Shown here one piece after another: positions 1-8,581 of a stretch of DNA of 64,000 nucleotides (position 1 is its first letter; each line of letters begins with the position of its first letter). The translations under genes and the position numbers were made by a program. The stretch comes from JBKQVT01 sp963727245. GTDB taxonomy: Bacteria > Planctomycetota > Planctomycetia > Pirellulales > Thermoguttaceae. The DNA is taken from assembly GCA_963727245.1 (NCBI GenBank), contig CAVSFO010000018.1, positions 1-64,000 on the forward strand, written 5' to 3'. The notes under the pieces were generated by a model, which did not search any database, was not told where the DNA came from, and worked only from the letters and a program-made list of their open reading frames with translations.

Positions 1-61
1 AGGTCCGATATTGGATGGCTGGGTTGCTTCACGCATTACCTATTTTGCCAATGTCGGACCT
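1..61. repeat. Imperfect inverted repeat at window edge
   Basis: Bases 1-14 (AGGTCCGATATTGG) and 48-61 (CCAATGTCGGACCT) are inverted copies with one mismatch, separated by 33 bases. They could form a long hairpin, or be the ends of a small repeat element cut by the window edge. No gene is seen in the first 97 bases. Confidence 0.5.
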
Positions 62-97
62 GTCCCGGTGTCCGCCCCGCCGGTCTACAACACCGAG

Positions 98-352
98 TCA
101 CAGCCACATTGTCAGCAAAAAAACATAGACCGCCACCATCACCACGGCCAGCACCCTAAACGCTGAATCGAGGGTGAGCACCGCCAAAGCGCCAAGAACA
201 CCGGTCGCTAGGAAACTGAAAACGACTGTCCGGCTAGCGCTCTCGTTCATACCGAGCAGGCACCCATTCATATTGACGAAGAGGCTTGCCAGAATCGCTG
301 CCGGAAACGGCAGCAACATCAGACAACGGCGTATAAGGGCCATGGCCATCAT
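98..352 (-). CDS. Small hydrophobic membrane protein, unknown function
   Basis: About 84 residues, with three hydrophobic stretches that could each span the membrane and a short charged N-terminus (MMAMALIRR). I recognise no family. A start at 352 is preferred because AGGAAC sits just upstream of an ATG; a TTG at 373 would add seven residues. It lies downstream of the hydrogenase large subunit on the same strand, about 120 bases away, so it could be read from the same transcript. Nothing marks it as a hydrogenase maturation factor. Confidence 0.45.
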   Translation of the reverse strand: MMAMALIRRCLMLLPFPAAILASLFVNMNGCLLGMNESASRTVVFSFLATGVLGALAVLTLDSAFRVLAVVMVAVYVFLLTMWL

Positions 353-472
353 CGCGTTCCTGGGAACGATCAAGGGGTCGGGGGTCTTTTCTCCTCTCGC
401 GAAAGGGCCACCTTATCCCCGGGCTGACGCCCGGGGCTCGCTAGGTGCGCAGACTCGCACGAGCGTGCCGGT

Positions 473-1811
473 CTATTCAGTTTTCGTCCTATCCAGCCGC
501 AGAAAATGCGTCGAGCAACTGATGCAGGGATCGAAGTTGCGCACCAGATGCTCGCAACGAAGCGTCGCGTCCTCGTCGGAAAGGCCGGCAAGCTGCGGGG
601 CCAACAGCCGCAAGTCGGACTCGATCGTGGCCTGGTTCTGGCTGGTCGGGGGCACGATGCGGGCGGAGGTGATCGTGCCGTCGGCGGAGGTGCGGTACTG
701 ATGCCAGCAGAGCCCGCGCGGGGCCTCGGTGCCGTGCCCGCCGACGCCCGCCCGGGGAGTGACCGGAATGCGACACCGCACCGGCGGGGAGTAATGCTCC
801 AGCACGTTGGCCGCCACGGCCAGGGCGTGGACCGTCTCGACGCCGCGGGCCAACAGGCTCAAATAGTTATTGTTCCAGGGCAGGTCGGCGCCGACCGCTT
901 TGCAGAGCTTCGGCAGCAGCTCGGCGGCGCGGGGATGGAGCTTGTCGGCGTTCAGGTTCAGCCGGGCCAAGGGGCCGACGTGATAGGAGCCGCGGCCGCG
1001 CAAGTGCGAGTGCAGGGCCGTCGAATGGGCCACCTGCCGCTCCTCGATCGCCTCGCCGAATTCCTCCTGCGAGACGCGCAGCCCCTTGCTGCTGACGATC
1101 GGGCCCAGGTTCATCGGGTATTCGTCGCGCGGGCAGAGGGCGACGAACTCGTAGTCGCTCTCCAGCTCGGGAAACTTCACCGTGCGGGCCAGCCAGAGCG
1201 TCAGGTCGCACATTTCATCGCGGCAGGCCTTCAATTCGGGCACCAATTCGGCCGCCTGCTGGGCCGTGGGCGCGCTATGGAACCCGCCCACGCAGGCGCC
1301 CACCGGATGGACCGACCGCGCCGCCCAACATGGCGACCACGGCGTTGCCCACTTTTTTCACCCGCAGCGAGCGGGCCACCACCTCGCGGTGGTCCTTGGC
1401 CAGAGTCAGCACGCTTTCGTAGCCGAGGAAATCGGGCAGGTGGAGCATGAACATGTGCAGCACGTGGCTTTCGATCCACTCGCCGCAATAGAAGACGTTG
1501 CGCAGGGCGCGGATGGCCGGATCGACCATCTCGAAGACACCCATCGCCCGCTCCAGGGCGTGGCAGGCGCTCATCTGGTAGGCGACGGGGCAGATGCCGC
1601 AGATGCGGGCGGTGATGTCGGGGACTTCCTCGAAGCCGCGGCCGCGGAGGAAGGCCTCGTAGAAGCGCGGGGGCTCGAAGATGTTCAGTTGCACCTCTTC
1701 GACGCGGTTGCCGCGCATCCGCAGGTGCAGGCCCCCCTCGCCCTCGACGCGGGCCATGACTTTCACCTGGATGGTCCGCGTGCCGCCGGCCTTTGCTTTC
1801 GCGTCAGTCAT
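473..1811 (-). CDS. hydA: Group 3b [NiFe] hydrogenase large (alpha) subunit, frameshifted
   Basis: This is the catalytic subunit that carries the NiFe centre of a soluble NAD(P)-linked hydrogenase. The N-terminal part has the first cysteine motif RICGICPVAYQ. The C-terminal part has the second, DPCISCSTH, followed by FLRLDRTKTE, a tail of the kind removed by a maturation endopeptidase after nickel insertion. The frame breaks near 1320. Removing one base from GGCGGCGCGG restores the family motif GGRSVHP-VGACVGGF and gives a 445-residue protein of normal length. The ATG at 1811 overlaps the hydD stop by 8 bases, so translation is coupled; a GTG at 1820 is possible. No maturation protease or hyp gene is visible in the window. 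The break is either a sequencing indel or a real lesion that would abolish the enzyme. Confidence 0.88.
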
Positions 1812-2643
1812 GGTCGTCACCCGCTGGACGGGCCTCGAGGCGTTCGTAGTGGTCGCTGGCCTGTTTGAACGGTTCCAGGTAGCCGTTGAAGAGGCGGAGC
1901 ATGCGTTTCATGTCGCGGGGCGACTGGCCAAGCTGCTTGGAGAACCAGCGGCCCAGCGAGGCCATGTTCGGTTGTTCCATGGGGCCGAAACAGCCGTAGC
2001 AGGCGCGGTCGTGGGCCGGGCAGAGCGCCCCGCAGCCCACCTGGGTGATCGGGCCCAGGCAGGGCTTGCCCTGGGCCACCAGCACGCACGGATTGCCCCG
2101 CCGCTTGCAGTCGATGCACAGGCTGTGCGTGGAAATATTCGGCTTCCGCCCCACCAACAGCGCCGAGACCAACTCCAACAGGTCGCCGGGGTTGATCGGG
2201 CAGCCCCGCAACTCGACGTCGACGAAGACGTGGGCGGCAATCGGCGTCGAGGTGTCCAGCGTGGAGAGATACTCAGGCTTGGCGTAGACGCAGCGGGCGA
2301 ACTCCTCGACGTCGCCCCAATTGCGCAGCGCCTGGATGCCGCCCGAGGTGGCGCAGGCCCCGATCGTCACCAGCAGCCGGCAATCGCGGCGGATCTGCCG
2401 GATGCGCTCCTCTTCCTCGGGCGTGGAGATGCTCCCCTCGACCAGCCCGATGTCATAGGGCGGCGGCAGCGTCTTCCGCCGCGCCTCCAGGAAGAAGGCG
2501 ATCTCGACCGCATCGGCCAGGTCCAAGAGGGCGTCTTCCAGGTTGAGGACCTGCAACTGGCAGCCGTCACAACTGGAGAACTTGAAGGCCGCCACCTTCA
2601 ACTTGCCCTCGGGCTTGGCCGGAATTTGACCGCGAGGCGTCAT
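1804..2643 (-). CDS. hydD: Group 3b [NiFe] hydrogenase small (delta) subunit
   Basis: A 279-residue electron-transfer subunit that passes electrons from the NiFe site through iron-sulfur clusters to the flavin subunit. The proximal-cluster motif SSCDGCQLQVLNLED is near residue 23 and the GACATSGG loop follows. The C-terminal third holds further cysteine groups (CIDCKRRGNPC, GKPCLG, GCGALCPAHDRACYGCFGP) expected for medial and distal clusters. It starts 2 bases after the stop of hydG and its end overlaps hydA. The gene order B-G-D-A matches the sulfhydrogenase I operon known from Pyrococcus. There is no Tat signal, which fits a cytosolic enzyme. Confidence 0.9.
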   Translation of the reverse strand: MTPRGQIPAKPEGKLKVAAFKFSSCDGCQLQVLNLEDALLDLADAVEIAFFLEARRKTLPPPYDIGLVEGSISTPEEEERIRQIRRDCRLLVTIGACATSGGIQALRNWGDVEEFARCVYAKPEYLSTLDTSTPIAAHVFVDVELRGCPINPGDLLELVSALLVGRKPNISTHSLCIDCKRRGNPCVLVAQGKPCLGPITQVGCGALCPAHDRACYGCFGPMEQPNMASLGRWFSKQLGQSPRDMKRMLRLFNGYLEPFKQASDHYERLEARPAGDDHD

Positions 2644-2645
2644 GG

Positions 2646-3521
2646 TTACATATCCTCCCGGGTCAAGAGGTCGGCGACGTCGGCGAAACAGAAGACCGGC
2701 CCGTCCGTGCAGACGAACTTGGCCCCGAGCTGGCAGTGGCCGCAGCGGGCAAAGCCGCAGTTCATGTTCCGCTCCAGGCTCACGTAGACCTGGTCGGGCG
2801 GGACGTGCAATTGGAGGAAGTTCCAGGCCGCCACGCGGTTGAGGATTTTCGGTCCGCAGACCAGCACCATGGTGCGCGACGCGCTGACCTTGAGCCGCTG
2901 CAACAGACGGGTCACCACGCCCACGGGCCCGACCCAATCGCCGGTGGCGTTATCGACCGTCACGAGCACTTCGATGGCGCCGTCGCGCTCCCATTGTTCG
3001 AGCTCGGCGGCGAAGACGCGGTCCTCGGGCGTGCGGCAGCCGTACAGGAGCACCACCCGCCGGCACAAGTCGCGGTGGTCCAGCACCCAATAGATGACCG
3101 GGCGCAGCGGGGCCAGGCCGATGCCGCCGGCCACGATGACCACGTCCTTGCCTTGCAGCGCGTCCAGCGGCCAGCCCTTGCCGAACGGGCCCCGCAGCCC
3201 CACCACGCTGCCCTTGCCCAAGCGGTCGGCCGCCCGGGTCACCGAGCCGACAATGCGGATCGTGTGCTCCAAGGTGTCGGTCCGGTCCGGGTGGGAACTC
3301 ATGGAGATGGCCGCCTCGCCCACGCCGGGCACGTAGACCATGTTGAACTGGCCCGGCACGAAGCGGTAGCGGCGGCGGATCTCGGCGTCGACGAACTCCA
3401 TCTTGAAGGTGTGGGTATTGAAGTTCTCCTGCCGCACTTCCAACACCCGCGCCGGCACCGGCACCCAGGTGTCCATGCCGCAGATCGGTTCCGGTCGCGC
3501 TGCGCTCGACGGTTGATTCAT
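2646..3521 (-). CDS. hydG: Group 3b hydrogenase FAD/NAD(P)-binding (gamma) subunit
   Basis: A 291-residue ferredoxin-NADP reductase-type subunit that couples hydrogen to NAD(P)H. Visible parts in order are a FAD-binding barrel with PGQFNMVY, a nucleotide-binding half with GGIGLAPLRPVIYW and VLVCGPK, and a C-terminal [2Fe-2S] motif (CGFARCGHCQLG, then KFVCTDGPVFC). The start ATG overlaps the hydB stop as ATGA, a sign of translational coupling. The frame is intact. Confidence 0.9.
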   Translation of the reverse strand: MNQPSSAARPEPICGMDTWVPVPARVLEVRQENFNTHTFKMEFVDAEIRRRYRFVPGQFNMVYVPGVGEAAISMSSHPDRTDTLEHTIRIVGSVTRAADRLGKGSVVGLRGPFGKGWPLDALQGKDVVIVAGGIGLAPLRPVIYWVLDHRDLCRRVVLLYGCRTPEDRVFAAELEQWERDGAIEVLVTVDNATGDWVGPVGVVTRLLQRLKVSASRTMVLVCGPKILNRVAAWNFLQLHVPPDQVYVSLERNMNCGFARCGHCQLGAKFVCTDGPVFCFADVADLLTREDM

Positions 3522-4705
3522 GACATCAAATCCCTTTGGGCCGATCCCGCCTTGCGGACCAGGTGGGCGTGCGTTTCCTTGCGGAGCCGGGCGATCTCCT
3601 CGGTCAGGTCGATGCCCACCGGACACCAGGTGATGCAGCGGCCGCAGCCGATGCAGCCGCTGGTGCTGAATTGGTCCCACCACGTACAGAGCTTGTGCCG
3701 CAGCCAGTGGCGGTAGCGGCCGCGGATCGTGTTCCGCTCCGGTCCCATCGTCGTATACGTGAACTGCAGCGTGTAGCACGACTCCCATTCCCGCGTGCGC
3801 GTCGTCTTCGTCCCGTTCAGATACGTCGAATCGCTCACCGTCGAGCAGAAACACGTCGGACAGACCATCGTGCAATTGCCGCAGGAGAGGCAGCGCCGGG
3901 CCACGTCGTCCCACTCGGGGTGCTCCAGCTCGGCCTCCAGCAAATCCTTGATTCCCTCGGTGTCGAGCCGGCGGCCCATGCCTTCGCACGCCCGCTGAAG
4001 CTTCAGCTCGGCAAGCTCGATCTCGGCTTCCGTCGGCGCCCGCAAGGGGAGCTGTCCGGCGAGCGTCTCGCCCCGGGCCGATCCCACTTCGACCAGGAAG
4101 CCGTTGCGAAGCTCGGTCAGGGCCAGGTCGAAGCCGTCCTTGGCCGCCGGACCCGTCCCCCACGAGGCGCAAAAGCACGTCCCGCCCGGCCGCGTGCAGT
4201 TGACGGTCAACAGCAGCGCCTGCTGCCGGGCCTGGGTATACCAGGTCTCCGATTCGCAGCGGAAGGCTTGCGGCCGGTCCACGCCGAACACCAGGTCCTG
4301 CACGCGGATGGCCGCCAGCTCGCAGGGCCGCACTCCCAGGAAGGCCAGCTTGGGCGGCTGCGACGAGCCTTCGTCGAGCACGAAATCTTCCTTCTCGACG
4401 TGAAACGCCAGCAGCCGCAGATGGGCCGGGAAGAGGTGGCTCTTGGGCCCGTCGGCCCCCACGACGTACTCGAACGTCAAGGCCGGGTCGCCCGGGACGA
4501 GGCGGTAATGGCCGCCGTCCTGGTCGTCGCGCAGACCCTTGGGGAGCTGGTCGGCAGCCTCGATCGGCTGCAGGGAGACGGCCTGGTTGACCACCTTCGG
4601 GGCGATGACCGTATAGCCTTGTTGGCGGAGAACTCCGATCAGGTCATCCAATGCCGGGCGTGGCAGGAAGAAGCGGCGATCGGGTTTCCTGGCATCCGCG
4701 TTCAT
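3518..4705 (-). CDS. hydB: Group 3b hydrogenase 4Fe-4S (beta) subunit
   Basis: A 395-residue protein, first gene of the hydrogenase operon. The C-terminal half holds two ferredoxin-type motifs, CLSCGNCTMVCPTCFC near residue 280 and CIGCGRCITWCP near residue 355, with further cysteines near GGTCFC. It resembles the beta subunit of sulfhydrogenase and the anaerobic sulfite reductase A family, and would pass electrons between the flavin subunit and acceptors. A strong Shine-Dalgarno (GGAGGAGCCCC before ATG) fixes the start. The promoter is about 40-65 bases upstream. Confidence 0.88.
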   Translation of the reverse strand: MNADARKPDRRFFLPRPALDDLIGVLRQQGYTVIAPKVVNQAVSLQPIEAADQLPKGLRDDQDGGHYRLVPGDPALTFEYVVGADGPKSHLFPAHLRLLAFHVEKEDFVLDEGSSQPPKLAFLGVRPCELAAIRVQDLVFGVDRPQAFRCESETWYTQARQQALLLTVNCTRPGGTCFCASWGTGPAAKDGFDLALTELRNGFLVEVGSARGETLAGQLPLRAPTEAEIELAELKLQRACEGMGRRLDTEGIKDLLEAELEHPEWDDVARRCLSCGNCTMVCPTCFCSTVSDSTYLNGTKTTRTREWESCYTLQFTYTTMGPERNTIRGRYRHWLRHKLCTWWDQFSTSGCIGCGRCITWCPVGIDLTEEIARLRKETHAHLVRKAGSAQRDLMS

Positions 4706-4744
4706 GGGGCTCCTCCGCGCATGTGCCGACGCTTGTACCGCGTT

Positions 4745-4772
4745 ACGATACCAGGTTTTCCAGGTCTGTCAA
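4745..4772 (-). promoter_or_regulatory. Sigma-70-type promoter for the hydrogenase operon
   Basis: Read on the minus strand, a perfect TTGACA (4767-4772) is followed after 16 bases by TATCGT (4745-4750). The hydB ATG lies about 40 bases further on. No regulator site could be picked out. Confidence 0.5.
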
Positions 4773-4826
4773 TTGGCCCCGGGGGCGGATATTATCGAGG
4801 CGAAAAGCGGGGGCGGCTTGGGGATC

Positions 4827-4904
4827 GTCAGGCGTAGGCCAGGCACGGGCGTGCCTGACGCTTCTTTCGCCGGGGTCCGTCAGGCACGGGGTGCCTGACC
4901 TACG
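4827..4904. repeat. Dispersed palindromic repeat, GTCAGGCAC type, copy 1
   Basis: The unit has the order GTCAGGCGTAGG, CAGGCAC..GTGCCTGAC, CTTCTTTCGCCGGGG, CAGGCAC..GTGCCTGACCTAC. It occurs again at 5253-5330, so the small gene at 5047 is bracketed by two copies. Confidence 0.75.
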
Positions 4905-5046
4905 GGGTACGGGCCTGCCGAGCCATTCGACCGGCGGGGGCGGCGGACGTAGAATTCCCAAGGTGCAATGACCGCTGCGGCGGTGCGAGAAGAGACGCTC
5001 GGGGCCCTGGCTTTTCCGATCCGTTTCTTTACGAAGGAGTGGAACC

Positions 5047-5241
5047 ATGTGCAGCAAACTCTACCTGATCCTTTCCGGCCTCGTCTTCGCCCTGGTCGCC
5101 CTGGGGCACCTCTGGCGACTGGTCTGCCACGTTCAGATCCTGGTGGGCGATTGGCCGCTGCCCATCTGGACGTCCTGGGCAGCCTTGGTCGTGGCCGGCA
5201 TTCTATGCTTGTGGGCGATTTGGCTGCTCTTTCGGAAATGA
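5047..5241 (+). CDS. 64-residue membrane protein, unknown function
   Basis: A small protein with two predicted membrane helices (residues about 5-25 and 40-60) and a short loop containing GDWPLPIWTSW. GAAGGAGTGG ends 4 bases before the ATG. A strong terminator follows about 100 bases downstream. It stands alone between two copies of a palindromic repeat. No family is recognised, but the ribosome site, helices and terminator make it a credible gene. Confidence 0.65.
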   Translation: MCSKLYLILSGLVFALVALGHLWRLVCHVQILVGDWPLPIWTSWAALVVAGILCLWAIWLLFRK

Positions 5242-5252
5242 GTTCCGCGGCG

Positions 5253-5330
5253 CATCAGGCGTAGGTCAGGCACCCCGTGCCTGACGCCTCTTTTGCCGGG
5301 GCTCGTCAGGCACGGCGTGCCTGACCTACC
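5253..5330. repeat. Dispersed palindromic repeat, GTCAGGCAC type, copy 2
   Basis: Second copy of the element at 4827, in the same orientation and with the same internal order, differing at a handful of bases. Confidence 0.75.
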
Positions 5331-5344
5331 CGCTGGATGTCGGC

Positions 5345-5370
5345 CCCCCCGTTGCAAACGGGGGGCTTTT
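5345..5370 (+). terminator. Rho-independent terminator
   Basis: A 9-bp perfect stem (CCCCCCGTT / AACGGGGGG) with loop GCA is followed by CTTTT. It would end transcription of the 64-residue membrane protein gene. Confidence 0.75.
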
Positions 5371-5401
5371 CGGGCCGGCAGAAACGCCGTGGAGCGTCGT
5401 G

Positions 5402-6001
5402 CTAGGCCGTCCCTTCCGTCTCCCGCGCCAGCCGGCTGATCTGTTTGAACTCCGCCGTGCCGGCCGCCTGACACCACTCGAACAGCGCCGCCTCGGTGGT
5501 GGTCAACGTCGCGCCGGCCGAGTCCATGCGCCCACGCGCCGTGCGATAATCGATCTCGAATCGCGAACCGACCGCGTCCACGGCCACATAGGTCCGCCAG
5601 CCGTCGGCCAGCAAATCGAGCACGCTCTGCGCCACGCAGACGTGGGCCTCGACGCCGCAGACCAACAGCTTGTAGATGCCGCGGCCGCGCAGGTCGCGGA
5701 AAATCTGCGGACAGCCCCCGCAACTGAAGGTGAGCTTCGCCGCCCGGACGGGCAAACGCTCGGCCAGCGCGGCCACCGTCGGCCCCAGCCCCTGCGGATA
5801 CTGCTCCGTGGCTGCCACCGGCAGGCCGAGGATCGTCGCCCCCTCGATCAGTCGCCGCACGTTCCAGACCACCCGGGCGTGGTCGCGAATCGCCGGCATG
5901 AGCTTCTCCTGCACGTCGATCACCAGCAGGGCGGTGTCGTGTGCCGACATCAGTTCGGGGCTGCGGGGCAGAATGTCGCCGCTGGTGTTGTCTTGGCTCA
6001 T
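5402..6001 (-). CDS. Isochorismatase-like cysteine hydrolase
   Basis: A 199-residue protein of the isochorismatase-like fold, which hydrolyses amides or vinyl ethers through an Asp-Lys-Cys triad. The Asp lies in LLVIDVQEKLMP, the Lys in AAKLTFS and the Cys in VCGVEAHVCVAQS. The conserved cis-peptide region is near CGVEAH. The substrate cannot be told; nicotinamidase-like and YcaC-like members share these motifs. It stands alone between repeat elements and its frame is intact. Confidence 0.85.
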   Translation of the reverse strand: MSQDNTSGDILPRSPELMSAHDTALLVIDVQEKLMPAIRDHARVVWNVRRLIEGATILGLPVAATEQYPQGLGPTVAALAERLPVRAAKLTFSCGGCPQIFRDLRGRGIYKLLVCGVEAHVCVAQSVLDLLADGWRTYVAVDAVGSRFEIDYRTARGRMDSAGATLTTTEAALFEWCQAAGTAEFKQISRLARETEGTA

Positions 6002-6051
6002 AAAGAGCAGGATAGCGGACCGGACGCGATCTTGCCAGAGGCCCGCGGGCC

Positions 6052-6146
6052 GGGTGGCACTGGCTCTGCCAGTGCTTCGGGCTCCTGAGCGTTCCATCAC
6101 GCTGCGAAGGAAACCTCGGAAACACTGGCGGAGCCAGTGCCACCCG
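6052..6146. repeat. CACTGGC/GCCAGTG palindromic element, copy 1
   Basis: GGGTGGCACTGGCTCTGCCAG opens the unit and CACTGGCGGAGCCAGTGCCACCC closes it, so the ends are inverted and each end is itself a small hairpin. Related copies lie at 12756, 21965 and 43662. Confidence 0.75.
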
Positions 6147-6164
6147 ACGGGCCGCAACAAGGGG

Positions 6165-6209
6165 AAAAAGCAGAGGCCCCGGCGGGACATCGCCCGGTCC
6201 GGGGCCTCT
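6165..6209 (-). terminator. Rho-independent terminator of the SHD1 protein gene
   Basis: On the minus strand, AGAGGCCCCGG pairs with CCGGGGCCTCT across a 16-base loop and is followed by GCTTTTT. It begins about 29 bases after the stop codon at 6238. Confidence 0.85.
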
Positions 6210-6237
6210 GGAACGTTTCGCTGCCGATGGCTTTTGC

Positions 6238-7077
6238 CTACCAGGCAGTGGCGACCGTCACCGTCTGGGTGCGGACGAACTGCTGATCGGCCGCGCTCAA
6301 TTTCTGCATGGCAATGCGGAAGAACTTGCCCTCGGCATTGCACAAGCGGACGAGGTTGTCCTGCACGCTGACCAGCCGGGCCTCGAGCCGATACGTGCCC
6401 GTGGCATCCGACCAAGTCCGCAGGCCGTTGTTCATGCCGAACGGACTGTCCTTGGCCGGGGCAGCAGGGGCGGGGCCAGCCGGAGCAGCGGGAGCAGGGG
6501 CTACCGGGGCAACCGGGGCGGGAACCGGCGGAACGACCGGCTTCTCAGCCGCCTTCTCGGCAGCCTTCTCCGCGGGCTTGACGGGCGCGGCCGGCTGGGT
6601 AGCCGGCGCCGGCCCCAGGGTCGGCGGCGCCATCGGCGCCGGTGCCGGCGTCGGCGGAGCAGTAATCAGCGCAGGCGGCGGGGTTACCGGCGCAGGAGCC
6701 GGCGGGGTAACCGGCGCATAGGTCGTCGAGGGCGGCGGGGCCGGCGTCGGACCAGGGGCCGGGCCGGGGACCACGGGAGCAACGACTAGCGGACCCGGGC
6801 AACCACACGGCGCCCCACAAGGCTCGCAGCATGACGACACACAGCCGCAGCCGGACCAGCCGCAGCCGCACGAACCGCAGCCGCAGCCGAACCAGCCGCA
6901 GTGCGACCCGCAGCAGGGCGCCGCGCAACACGACGAGCAACCCCAGGAACAACAACTGTGGCAACCACATCGGCCGAACAAGCCGCCGAAGCAGCAGGCC
7001 GAGGCCACGTTGGTTGCGACAAGACCTGCCACAACCACAACCAAGATCAACAGCAACACTCCGAATCGTCTTCCCAT
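6238..7077 (-). CDS. Secreted Cys-rich/Pro-Ala-rich protein with C-terminal SHD1 domain
   Basis: A 279-residue protein in three zones. A signal peptide (MGRRFGVLLLILVVVVAG) is followed by about 70 residues in which roughly one in four is cysteine (CGCHSCCSWGCSSCC type). Then comes a low-complexity Pro/Ala linker with a short KPAEKAAEKAAEK stretch, and last an SHD1 (Sla1 homology domain 1) module from LRTWSDATGTYRLEARLV to the end. SHD1 domains are common at the ends of planctomycete secreted proteins and are thought to bind peptides. The ATG at 7077 is chosen because GGAGGAC precedes it at proper distance. The Cys zone may be disulfide-linked or bind metal. The cell-envelope role is inferred. 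Confidence 0.8.
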   Translation of the reverse strand: MGRRFGVLLLILVVVVAGLVATNVASACCFGGLFGRCGCHSCCSWGCSSCCAAPCCGSHCGWFGCGCGSCGCGWSGCGCVSSCCEPCGAPCGCPGPLVVAPVVPGPAPGPTPAPPPSTTYAPVTPPAPAPVTPPPALITAPPTPAPAPMAPPTLGPAPATQPAAPVKPAEKAAEKAAEKPVVPPVPAPVAPVAPAPAAPAGPAPAAPAKDSPFGMNNGLRTWSDATGTYRLEARLVSVQDNLVRLCNAEGKFFRIAMQKLSAADQQFVRTQTVTVATAW

Positions 7078-7504
7078 GTCAGCAGTCCTCCACTCCAAAA
7101 GGAATTAAAAAAGGGGGTCCGGGTGCCTACACCACGCGGCCAGGGAAAAAGGCAGGGCCGATCCTTTGACCAAGCGGTCGCGGATCGTCAATATCTTACC
7201 CATTCTACCCTGACTATGCAATTACCTCCATCTAAAAAATTTACGTCCCTGTCAAAAAAACCGCTCGCCAACGGCTTTTCGGCGGCTATTTTTGTAGCCA
7301 GGTGGACATTCCAAGCCGTAAAGCCGGCAAATTGATCTCTTGTCACACCCAACCAGAGGAGGGGCTCCCGGGTGTTTTCTCCATCGTGGACACTGGTGCT
7401 GCCGGGCGCTTTCCGCCATACTATCCGCGATCATTGTACCGCCGTGGGGAAGGGGAAAGAAAGGCGGAGGGCGGAAGGCGGAAGGATGAACGGACGCCGG
7501 GGCC

Positions 7505-7657
7505 GAGCCACGCGGGATGCGAGCCGGGGGCGTTAGCCCCCGGATATCGAAGCGGTTCGCTCGGCGGAAGGATAACGACCCCAGGTGTGAGCCACGCGGG
7601 ATGCGAGCCGGGGGCGTCAGCCCCCGGATAACGAGGCGCTTCGCTCGGCGGCAGGAT
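7505..7657. repeat. Two copies of a 69-bp GCGAGCCGGGGGCGT-type repeat
   Basis: GAGCCACGCGGGATGCGAGC opens each copy (7505 and 7589); a GGGGGCGTnAGCCCCC hairpin and CGCTCGGCGG follow. The copies are in tandem with a 15-base spacer. The gap 7078-7683 holds these repeats and no gene that I can support. Confidence 0.75.
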
Positions 7658-7683
7658 GAACGATACCCGATGAAGGAGCGGCA

Positions 7684-8232
7684 ATGACCGGCAAGACACA
7701 CGCGACGACCGTGCTGACCGTGCGACGCGGCGGCATAGTGGCCATGGGCGGCGACGGCCAGGTCACCGTGGGCAATTCCATCATGAAGGCCGACGCGGTC
7801 AAAATCCGCCGCCTCCTCGACGACCGGGTAATCACCGGCTTCGCCGGCTCCAGCGCCGACGGCTTCGCCCTCCTGGAGCGCTTCGAGGCCAAGCTGAAGG
7901 ACCACCGCTCGAACCTCGCCCGGGCGGCCATCGAGCTGGCCAAGGAGTGGCGGACCGATCGGGCGCTGCGCCGCCTGGAGGCCCTGCTGGCGGTCGTCGA
8001 CGCCGAGCAGACGCTGCTGGTGACCGGGGCCGGCGACGTGATTCAGCCGACCGACGGCGTGTTGGGCATCGGCTCCGGCGGCATGTATGCGGTGGCTGCC
8101 GCGCGGGCGCTGTTGGCCCACAGCGACCTGGGCGCGGCGGCGATCGTCCGCGCGGCCTTGGAGATTGCCGCCGGCATCGACGTCTTCACCAATACGAGCA
8201 TCGTGGTCGAGGAGCTTTCCTGCCGGGAGTAA
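7684..8232 (+). CDS. hslV: ATP-dependent protease HslV, proteolytic subunit
   Basis: A 182-residue proteasome-beta-like threonine protease that forms a double hexamer and degrades proteins unfolded by HslU. The catalytic Thr is in HATTVLTVRR; as it is not residue 2, a short leader (MTGKTHA) must be removed. GDGQVTVG, the GFAGSSADG loop and GIGSGGMYA are typical family blocks. AAGGAG five bases before the ATG supports the start. hslU follows on the same strand after 349 bases, further apart than in most genomes. Confidence 0.96.
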   Translation: MTGKTHATTVLTVRRGGIVAMGGDGQVTVGNSIMKADAVKIRRLLDDRVITGFAGSSADGFALLERFEAKLKDHRSNLARAAIELAKEWRTDRALRRLEALLAVVDAEQTLLVTGAGDVIQPTDGVLGIGSGGMYAVAAARALLAHSDLGAAAIVRAALEIAAGIDVFTNTSIVVEELSCRE

Positions 8233-8581
8233 GGACCGGCCTGTTGCCTCACTTAATACGACATCGCTACCTTGCAGTGCCGACGAAAGTTGACCACGGA
8301 GGCACGGAACACACGGAGAGAAGGCAAAAAAGGGCAGAACACGGCATGGCTACCCGATTCTAACGGAAGATCCTCCGCAACCCTTCGTCATCGTAGAGCA
8401 CCGATGGAACAGGATTAGCCGCAACCCATTGATACTTTTGCTTTGCACTCCGTGAACTCCGTGTCTCCGTGGTGTACTTAGCGCTGTAGTATTAAAATGT
8501 TCTTCCTTGGCGCCTTGCGCGAGAACTTTTCGGCCTCGACCTTGCTAAGCGGAAGATGCTTTTCCCTAGGGAGGACCTTTT
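8233..8581. other. Intergenic region hslV-hslU with repeat remnants
   Basis: It holds a pair of imperfect inverted segments, GACCACGGAGGCACGGAACA (8290s) and CTCCGTGTCTCCGTGG (8455-8475), a repeat type seen across planctomycete genomes. No coding sequence or clear terminator is seen. GGGAGGACC near 8572 is the ribosome site of hslU. Confidence 0.6.
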
